This document shows, piece after piece, positions 23,077-28,020 of a stretch of DNA of 28,020 nt. The DNA comes from JBILCM01 sp044353165. Its GTDB lineage: Bacteria; Bacillota; Bacilli; Paenibacillales; YIM-B00363. Position 1 is the stretch's first letter. Each line of letters opens with the position of its first letter. The position numbers and the translations under genes were made by a program. The stretch spans positions 1-28,020 of the forward strand of contig JBILCM010000030.1 of assembly GCA_044353165.1 (NCBI GenBank). The letters run 5' to 3'. The notes below the pieces were generated by a model, which was given only the letters and a program-made list of their open reading frames with translations, did no database searches and was not told where the DNA came from.

Positions 23077-23123
23077 GAATCATCATTCTTTCTTTTCAAA
23101 GTTAGACTGCATCAAATACGACA

Positions 23124-23138
23124 TTGTTAGTGTAACAA
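23124..23138. promoter_or_regulatory. Inverted repeat upstream of zwf
   Basis: TTGTTA-GTG-TAACAA, a 6-bp perfect inverted repeat in the zwf/NlpC intergenic region. It is suggestive of an operator, but 6-bp repeats arise by chance fairly often. Confidence 0.3.
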
Positions 23139-23211
23139 ACACAAAGAAAAATTGCTATGAGATGCCACAGATGTTTTCGTCATGGAATGAGAACATCAAC
23201 TGGAAAGTTTT

Positions 23212-23231
23212 ACAGCTCAATTAAGAGCTGT
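23212..23231. promoter_or_regulatory. Hairpin/operator next to NlpC promoter
   Basis: ACAGCTC/GAGCTGT, a 7-bp perfect inverted repeat with a 6-base AATTAA loop. It lies where the -35 of the following extended -10 promoter would be, so it could bind a regulator. No T-run follows, so it is not a good terminator. Confidence 0.4.
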
Positions 23232-23237
23232 TCATTG

Positions 23238-23246
23238 TGTTATAGT
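23238..23246 (+). promoter_or_regulatory. Extended -10 promoter of NlpC/P60 gene
   Basis: TGTTATAGT, an extended -10 (TGn plus TATAGT), 28 bases before the gene. It has no good -35 and is adjacent to an inverted repeat. Confidence 0.45.
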
Positions 23247-23274
23247 CAAATTAAAACTGGAAGGAGAGTTCGTT

Positions 23275-24054
23275 ATGATACGCAAATTTAGTGTTGTCAT
23301 GTTTTGTGGGCTCCTATTGTTTCTTGCGACACAGGGGAGCTTTGTAGAACGTTCCTTTGCATCTTCGAATGGTGTAGGCAGTATTGCCGAGATTGTCAAT
23401 ACAGTATCATTGCGTACACGCCCAAGCACAACTTCGGATCGGATCCGATACTTGCAACAAGGTGAACATGTCACGTTATTAGAAAAAGTAAATAGTTACT
23501 GGTACAAAATACAAGACAAAATGGGTACGGTCGGTTATACGAGCACCAATACAAAATATATTACTATTTTGTCCGTGACTATGGAAAAAGAACAAGAACA
23601 AGAACAAATTGCTGGAACTGCAATAGAAAATGTGATCCAAACGGGATTAGGTTACTTAGGTACACCCTATGAATTTGGATCGAGTCGATTGGATAATCAA
23701 ACTTTCGACTGTTCCGATTTCGTTCGAGTTGCCTTCAAGGAAGCGATCGGCCTGGTCTTACCTGCAAGTTCTAGAACCCAAGCAGATTATGTTCGCTCTA
23801 AACATGAAACAACAACGGACTGGAAAAATTTGCGTCGGGGTGATCTGATGTTCTTCATGAGTTACAAAGGATCATCGGAGTCAAATTATCGTTATCTTGA
23901 TAAAACACAGCAAAGAATTACTCACGTAGGCATTTATATGGGTAACGGTCAAGTGCTTCATACGTACTCCATCGCTTCAGGCGGCGTACGCGTCGATTCC
24001 ATAATCAACAGGCACTGGGAATACCGCTTCCTGTTTGGCGGAAGTGCGCTGTAA
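23275..24054 (+). CDS. Secreted SH3-NlpC/P60 cell-wall hydrolase
   Basis: An exported peptidoglycan hydrolase, likely a D,L-endopeptidase. Residues 1-29 are a signal peptide (FSVVMFCGLLLFLATQGSF, ending near SFASS). Residues 38-100 form an SH3b domain (NTVSLRTRPSTTSDRIRYL, YWYKIQDKMGTVGYTS). The NlpC/P60 domain follows with C146 (FDCSDFVRVAF), H217 (THVGIYMGNG) and H229 (VLHTYS) as the expected catalytic triad. Length is 259, with one SH3 domain. ATG 23275 follows GGAAGGAGAG. The gene is monocistronic. The exact substrate bond is not known. Confidence 0.93.
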   Translation: MIRKFSVVMFCGLLLFLATQGSFVERSFASSNGVGSIAEIVNTVSLRTRPSTTSDRIRYLQQGEHVTLLEKVNSYWYKIQDKMGTVGYTSTNTKYITILSVTMEKEQEQEQIAGTAIENVIQTGLGYLGTPYEFGSSRLDNQTFDCSDFVRVAFKEAIGLVLPASSRTQADYVRSKHETTTDWKNLRRGDLMFFMSYKGSSESNYRYLDKTQQRITHVGIYMGNGQVLHTYSIASGGVRVDSIINRHWEYRFLFGGSAL

Positions 24055-24150
24055 AAATTGAATCTTTCCTTCCGGATAAAATGGAAAGACTTAATGCATC
24101 CTTAGAGTATGCTATGAGTCACGATACGGTTCCGGGGGGAAGTTCATACA

Positions 24151-25503
24151 TTGGATTCAGTCACAATGGCACGAGCCTTATTTGGTACTTCGATGGCATT
24201 CCATATTGTATTTGCGACGTTGGGTGTCGGAATACCTGCCATGATCGTTATTGCTGAAATATTGTACCACGTCAAGAAAGATCGAGATTACGCCATAATG
24301 GCACGACGATTCACCAAAGCCTTTGCAATCATTCTAGGGGTTGCGATTCCTTCTGGCACGGTGGTTGGTGTGATGATTTCCCTGTTATGGCCAGGGTATA
24401 TGGAAATTGTCCAACAAGTCATTGCACTGCCATTCCAAGTGGAAATATTCGCATTCTTTCTTGAATCTTTATTTATGGCTATCTATGTTTATGCTGCTGA
24501 TCGTCTGACACCCTCCATGCGCATCTTAAGCGTCACATTCGTTTCTATAGGAGCAAGTGCCTCCGCTGTGTTAATTACAGATGCGCACGCATGGATGAAT
24601 ACACCGCGAGGATTTCGGTTGGATGCTCTCGGGAATGTGGTTGATGTAGACATGTGGGCGGCTATTTTCAATCCCATGATCTTTATTACAGCACAACATG
24701 TACTAGCTTCCGCTTTCATGACTGGTGCATTCGCAGTTGTATCATTCGCATCTTTTCGACTTTTGCAGCGGGGGCACACCCCACATGAAACCAATTATCA
24801 TCGGAAAACTTTGTTTATTGGACTTTTATTCGGAAGTGTTATGTCGTTATTAACAGCAGTGAATGGACATTCCACAGCGCAGTCTCTGCATGCCTATCTG
24901 CCCGAAAAATTAGCAGCTGCAGAAGGATTGTTCGAAACGCAAAGTCACGCGCCTCTTGCTATAGGTGGTGTTGTTGATCCAGACACCCAAAAAGTCGTAG
25001 GTGGAATTGAAATTCCTTGGGTGTTAAGTTTTCTCGCGGGAAATTCGTTTGATACGGTCGTGCGCGGGTTGAACGATTTCCCACGTGAAAACTGGCCGCC
25101 ACTCTATATTCACACCTTATTCAACCTCATGGTGTTCATTGGAACGTTGCTTCTCGTGATTTCATTCGGCGCTCTATTTTGGCGTTTTTTGCTGAAGAAG
25201 ACGTATCCAAGGTGGTTGTTAGTCCTGTTAACATTTGCATTCCCATTATCCATGATAGGCATCGAAAGCGGATGGGTATTTAGTTGCTCTGGACGTCAAC
25301 CATGGACCATCTATCAAGTGCAACGAACGGAAGATGCAGCTTTGCAGTCAGAGAGTTTAGGATTTCTGTTTGTCTTATTTTTGTCCATATATATATTGCT
25401 GTTGGTAGTAACCCTAGTTGTCATGCACGTTTATTTTAAACGTCGACCGCTTCGCCTTGAACTTGAACCGGCCATGCTAAGCAGTGGAGGAATTCAAAAA
25501 TGA
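24151..25503 (+). CDS. cydA: Cytochrome bd-type quinol oxidase subunit I
   Basis: The quinol-oxidising, heme-bearing subunit of a bd-family terminal oxidase, in the cytoplasmic membrane. It is 450 residues, so the Q-loop is short. Aligned by eye to E. coli and Geobacillus CydA: heme ligand H18 (GTSMAFHIVFATLG), E98 and E105 (FQVEIFAFFLES), heme b558 ligands H183 (TAQHVLAS) and M327 (LFNLMVFIG). Quinol-site residues are present in KLAAAEG. The usual E445-equivalent before GRQPW is Cys379 instead (GWVFSCSGRQPW). TTG start with GGGGGGAA upstream. Overlaps cydB by 4 bases. It resembles the YthA-type branch. No cydCD is in the window. Confidence 0.93.
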   Translation: MDSVTMARALFGTSMAFHIVFATLGVGIPAMIVIAEILYHVKKDRDYAIMARRFTKAFAIILGVAIPSGTVVGVMISLLWPGYMEIVQQVIALPFQVEIFAFFLESLFMAIYVYAADRLTPSMRILSVTFVSIGASASAVLITDAHAWMNTPRGFRLDALGNVVDVDMWAAIFNPMIFITAQHVLASAFMTGAFAVVSFASFRLLQRGHTPHETNYHRKTLFIGLLFGSVMSLLTAVNGHSTAQSLHAYLPEKLAAAEGLFETQSHAPLAIGGVVDPDTQKVVGGIEIPWVLSFLAGNSFDTVVRGLNDFPRENWPPLYIHTLFNLMVFIGTLLLVISFGALFWRFLLKKTYPRWLLVLLTFAFPLSMIGIESGWVFSCSGRQPWTIYQVQRTEDAALQSESLGFLFVLFLSIYILLLVVTLVVMHVYFKRRPLRLELEPAMLSSGGIQK

Positions 25504-26540
25504 CGGACGCGGAATTGGCGATTTTGATCTTGTGGATTTTTTTGTTCATCTATTCTATCGCAGGCTCGATCGATTTTGGTGCAGGTTTCTGGGCTATGGT
25601 GTTCGGACAACGCCATGATCCGAAAACTGCGGAACTTGCCAATCGCTTTCTCTCCCCTTCGTGGAAAGTGACGAATGTTTTTCTTGTCTTATTTGTTGTG
25701 GCATTAATCGGATTTTTCCCGAGGGCCACTTCCTTATTAGGGGCCATGCTTTTGTTGCCCGCATCACTCGCGATTGCACTGCTCATCCTACGAAGCGCAT
25801 TCATGGTATATGCTTATTCTACTCACCAATATCGAGGATTACTGCCCCTTGTTTCAGGTGTGACGGGCTTGTTGATTCCAGGACTGCTAGTATCGATTCT
25901 CCCCTTAACGTTGGGTGGATTTTTAGATATGAGTTCGGATGGACCCCCTAAACTTCTGTTTCTCAAACTTATGACAAGTCCTACCGAGGCCGCACACCTT
26001 GGTTTTGGGATAACGACAGAATTATTTCTTTCCGCCTTATTCCTCGCCGACTACTCCCGAGAATCGAATGATGAGCAGGCATATCAGACGTACCGTAAGG
26101 CGGCAATTGCACTGGGACCAACGACGTTAGCTATGGCTCTGTTGACAACATATACATTCGTTCCAGAAGCAAGATGGATTGTCAGCCGTTTGTCAGAACA
26201 ATGGGGATGGTTTACACTATCCGTCGCTTCGTTTGCAATTGGATACACGGCATTGTGGTGGAAAGACCCTAAAGATCGTGTTGGTTTTATTCGAGTCGCA
26301 GTATTGGCCATTGTAATGCAATACGGATTCGCCAGTATCGGCTACGGAAGTGCGCATATGCCATATCTCATCTACCCAATCCTTACTGTAGAGGATGCAT
26401 TTACTTCATCAACCATGTTCAATGCACTACTTGTTGGATACGCCATTGGAATCGCTCTGTTGATCCCCCTCTTTATTTGGTTCTGGCGGTTGTTTTTAAA
26501 GGATAAATCATATTTAGTCCAAGAGAGGCATGAGGATTAG
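25500..26540 (+). CDS. cydB: Cytochrome bd-type quinol oxidase subunit II
   Basis: The second integral subunit of the oxidase. It starts with the family pattern ILILWIFLFIYSIAGSIDFGAGFWAM, which includes the conserved acidic D in the GxxDFGxG segment used in proton delivery. About eight or nine hydrophobic segments follow, and length 346 is normal for short-loop bd oxidases. ATG 25500 overlaps the cydA stop (ATGA), so expression is coupled. The gene is the last of the cydAB pair; the downstream hairpin belongs to the convergent tRNA operon. Confidence 0.93.
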   Translation: MTDAELAILILWIFLFIYSIAGSIDFGAGFWAMVFGQRHDPKTAELANRFLSPSWKVTNVFLVLFVVALIGFFPRATSLLGAMLLLPASLAIALLILRSAFMVYAYSTHQYRGLLPLVSGVTGLLIPGLLVSILPLTLGGFLDMSSDGPPKLLFLKLMTSPTEAAHLGFGITTELFLSALFLADYSRESNDEQAYQTYRKAAIALGPTTLAMALLTTYTFVPEARWIVSRLSEQWGWFTLSVASFAIGYTALWWKDPKDRVGFIRVAVLAIVMQYGFASIGYGSAHMPYLIYPILTVEDAFTSSTMFNALLVGYAIGIALLIPLFIWFWRLFLKDKSYLVQERHED

Positions 26541-26570
26541 CGAGGTCAATACGTATCATATAAGCACAAA

Positions 26571-26599
26571 TAAAAAAACCTATGATTGAATATCATAGG
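26571..26599 (-). terminator. Strong terminator of the tRNA operon
   Basis: Minus-strand 8-bp stem CCTATGAT/ATCATAGG with an ATTCA loop, followed by a run of seven Ts (26572-26578). It lies after the last tRNA and after cydB, which is convergent. Confidence 0.85.
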
Positions 26600-26619
26600 A
26601 ATTACAATTTGATTTTAAG

Positions 26620-26699
26620 TGCCGGTAGAGGGACTTGAACCCCCACGGTTTCCCTCACGATTTTGAGTCGCGCGCGTCTGCCAATTCCGCCATACCGGC
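26620..26699 (-). tRNA. tRNA-Leu(CAA), copy 2 (last in operon)
   Basis: Anticodon loop CTCAAAA gives CAA, decoding UUG. Class II with a short variable arm (about 11 bases); acceptor GCCGGTA pairs with TACCGGC, discriminator A. No CCA is encoded (next bases CTT). Identical to the gene at 26749-26828. Confidence 0.92.
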
Positions 26700-26748
26700 A
26701 TAAAAAATAATATATAGTTCATAAAATTCGTACCAACAAATAACAAAG

Positions 26749-26828
26749 TGCCGGTAGAGGGACTTGAACCCCCACGGTTTCCCTCACGATTTTGAGTCGC
26801 GCGCGTCTGCCAATTCCGCCATACCGGC
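26749..26828 (-). tRNA. tRNA-Leu(CAA), copy 1
   Basis: Same 80-base sequence as the following gene at 26620-26699, anticodon CAA, no encoded CCA. The 49-base spacer between the copies is AT-rich. Confidence 0.92.
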
Positions 26829-26837
26829 TTGCTTTAG

Positions 26838-26914
26838 TGGCGTGCCCTAAGAGATTCGAACTCCTGACCTTTTGATTCGAAGTCAAACGCTCTATCCAGC
26901 TGAGCTAAGGGCAC
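26838..26914 (-). tRNA. tRNA-Arg(TCG)
   Basis: Anticodon stem TTTGA/TCAAA around loop CTTCGAA gives anticodon TCG. Acceptor GTGCCCT/AGGGCAC, discriminator G, CCA encoded. TCG is less usual in Bacilli than ACG. Confidence 0.9.
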
Positions 26915-26927
26915 AAGATAAAAATTA

Positions 26928-27016
26928 TGGTGCCGAGGACCGGACTTGAACCGGTACGATAGTCACCTACCGCAGGATTTTAAGTCCTGTGCGTCTGCCT
27001 ATTCCGCCACCCCGGC
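26928..27016 (-). tRNA. tRNA-Leu(TAA)
   Basis: Class II tRNA with long variable arm; loop gives anticodon TAA (ACTTAAAAT). Acceptor GCCGGGG, ends CGGCACCA, so CCA is encoded. Confidence 0.94.
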
Positions 27017-27023
27017 ACGTTGT

Positions 27024-27097
27024 TGGAGGCGCCACCCAGATTCGAACTGGGGGTAAAGCTTTTGCAGAGCTCTGCCTTACCACTTGGCTATGGCGCC
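27024..27097 (-). tRNA. tRNA-Cys(GCA)
   Basis: Loop CTGCAAA, anticodon GCA. Acceptor GGCGCCA, discriminator T (U73 is a Cys identity element) and encoded CCA. Confidence 0.94.
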
Positions 27098-27106
27098 AAT
27101 GTACAA

Positions 27107-27181
27107 TGGAGCGGACGATGGGATTCGAACCCACGACCCTCGCCTTGGCAAGGCGATGCTCTACCACTGAGCCACGTCCGC
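27107..27181 (-). tRNA. tRNA-Gly(GCC)
   Basis: Stem TCGCC/GGCGA around loop TTGCCAA, anticodon GCC. Acceptor GCGGACG/CGTCCGC, discriminator T, CCA encoded. Confidence 0.94.
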
Positions 27182-27187
27182 AAAAAG

Positions 27188-27262
27188 TGGCTGGGGATCC
27201 AGGGATCGAACCTGGGAATGACGGAGTCAAAGTCCGTTGCCTTACCGCTTGGCTAATCCCCA
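27188..27262 (-). tRNA. tRNA-Gln(TTG)
   Basis: Loop CTTTGAC, anticodon TTG. Acceptor begins TGGGGAT, discriminator G, CCA encoded. Confidence 0.94.
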
Positions 27263-27272
27263 ATTCACAAAA

Positions 27273-27349
27273 TGGGGCGATCGAGGGGAATTGAACCCCC
27301 GAATGTCGGAGCCACAATCCGATGCGTTAGCCACTTCGCCACGACCGCC
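27273..27349 (-). tRNA. tRNA-His(GTG)
   Basis: Loop TTGTGGC, anticodon GTG. The extra 5' G (G-1) opposite discriminator C, the His identity pair, is present. CCA encoded. Confidence 0.93.
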
Positions 27350-27359
27350 ATATTATGAT

Positions 27360-27433
27360 TGGCAGGGGTAGCAGGAATTGAACCCACACTAACGGTTTTG
27401 GAGACCGCTGTTCTACCTTTAAACTATACCCCT
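27360..27433 (-). tRNA. tRNA-Trp(CCA)
   Basis: Loop CTCCAAA, anticodon CCA. Acceptor AGGGGTA, discriminator G, 3'-CCA encoded. Substrate of the TrpS in this window. Confidence 0.94.
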
Positions 27434-27437
27434 AAGA

Positions 27438-27523
27438 TGGTGGAGGATGATGGATTCGAACCACCGAACCCGTAAGGGAAGAGATTTACAGTCTCCCGCG
27501 TTTGGCCACTTCGCTAATCCTCC
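27438..27523 (-). tRNA. tRNA-Tyr(GTA)
   Basis: Class II tRNA with long variable arm; loop CTGTAAA, anticodon GTA. Acceptor GGAGGAT, discriminator A, CCA encoded. Confidence 0.94.
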
Positions 27524-27529
27524 AAAACA

Positions 27530-27605
<76 letters not shown>

Positions 27606-27615
27606 AAATAAACTA

Positions 27616-27691
27616 TGGTGGCTTGGGACGGAATCGAACCGCCGACACAAGGATTTTCAGTCCTTTGCTCTACCGACTGAGCTACCAAGCC
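27616..27691 (-). tRNA. tRNA-Phe(GAA)
   Basis: Loop CTGAAAA, anticodon GAA. Acceptor GGCTTGG, discriminator A, CCA encoded. Confidence 0.94.
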
Positions 27692-27710
27692 GTCTAGTGT
27701 TTTTAAGTAA

Positions 27711-27787
27711 TGGCGGAGCTGACGGGATTCGAACCCGCGGTCTCCTGCGTGACAGGCAGGCATGTTAGGCCACTACACCACAGCTCC
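27711..27787 (-). tRNA. tRNA-Asp(GTC)
   Basis: Loop CTGTCAC, anticodon GTC. Acceptor GGAGCTG, discriminator G, CCA encoded. Confidence 0.94.
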
Positions 27788-27805
27788 ATGTGTGTTTCAA
27801 TAATT

Positions 27806-27882
<77 letters not shown>

Positions 27883-27893
27883 ATAGTATGATA

Positions 27894-27969
27894 TGGTGGA
27901 CGCTGACGGGATCGAACCGCCGACCCTCTGCTTGTAAGGCAGATGCTCTCCCGGCTGAGCTAAGCGTCC
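27894..27969 (-). tRNA. tRNA-Val(TAC)
   Basis: Loop CTTACAA, anticodon TAC. Acceptor GGACGCT, discriminator A, CCA encoded. Confidence 0.94.
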
Positions 27970-27970
27970 T

Positions 27971-28020
27971 TGGTGACCCGTAGGGGATTCGAACCCCTGT
28001 TACCTCCGTGAAAGGGAGGT
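27971..28020 (-). tRNA. tRNA-Glu(TTC), 5' part outside window
   Basis: The 3' 50 bases are visible: anticodon loop CTTTCAC gives TTC, then the T arm and GGGTCACCA end. The window edge cuts it before the D arm. First of the visible genes in transcription order. Confidence 0.88.

Noticed and set aside
24063..24089. Terminator hairpin after the NlpC/P60 gene
   Set aside because: TCTTTCC/GGAAAGA stem has a 13-base loop and no T-run, too weak to call.
26620..26828. CRISPR-like direct repeats
   Set aside because: Two 80-base repeats only, and both fold as tRNA-Leu.
26967..27317. ORFs of 78-116 codons across the tRNA cluster on both strands
   Set aside because: They are translations of tRNA genes (repeated G-G-G-I-G-R-R-T-like text) with no ribosome sites; a well-known annotation artefact.

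Overview
The window looks like a chromosomal segment of an endospore-forming Bacilli with moderate to low GC. The evidence is a set of spore genes (cwlJ-gerQ, an alpha/beta-type SASP, ylbJ, lytH, yunB, sspI), Gram-positive promoters and strong Shine-Dalgarno sites, and a tRNA cluster whose order resembles the trnD-type cluster of Bacillus subtilis. An Alicyclobacillaceae-like aerobe is my best guess, but this rests on gene content and remembered homologues, not on a search. No phage, transposon, plasmid or CRISPR features are visible. The region is densely packed core genome with a few unusual points.

Layout. 1-3200: a small membrane protein, an MFS transporter and a heme/copper oxidase assembly operon (ctaB-sco). 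3300-5370: the spore germination pair cwlJ-gerQ, a YfhP-like membrane hydrolase and an overlapping 58-residue membrane protein. 5366-9550: trpS, a SASP gene with a sigma-G-like promoter, an M3 oligopeptidase, a YycC-like small protein and a DUF2225 protein. 9616-11633: ylbJ with a sigma-E-like promoter, and NAD kinase. 11639-18166: yutD-lipA, then larE-larB-larC1, a larC2 gene on the opposite strand, then lytH and yunB. In B. subtilis, as I recall it, lipA, lytH and yunB are close neighbours, so the lar block looks inserted into an old sporulation/lipoate neighbourhood. 18204-24054: an rRNA/tRNA methyltransferase, sspI, a stand-alone LytTR protein, prfC, zwf and a secreted NlpC/P60 hydrolase. 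24151-26540: cydAB, a short-loop cytochrome bd-type quinol oxidase. 26571-28020: a minus-strand tRNA operon with 15 complete genes and one cut by the window edge, ending in a strong terminator.

How the genes work together. ctaB-sco supports assembly of a heme-copper oxidase, while cydAB gives a second terminal oxidase. LarB, LarE and LarC1/LarC2 would make the nickel-pincer nucleotide cofactor, although no LarA-type enzyme is present. The spore genes cover cortex lysis, coat/germination, DNA protection and engulfment-stage membrane functions. The most unusual features are the LarC protein split into two genes on opposite strands, a cysteine in CydA where a heme-ligand glutamate is expected, a probable CTG start for yunB, and a bidirectional hairpin terminator built into the coding ends of two abutting convergent genes.
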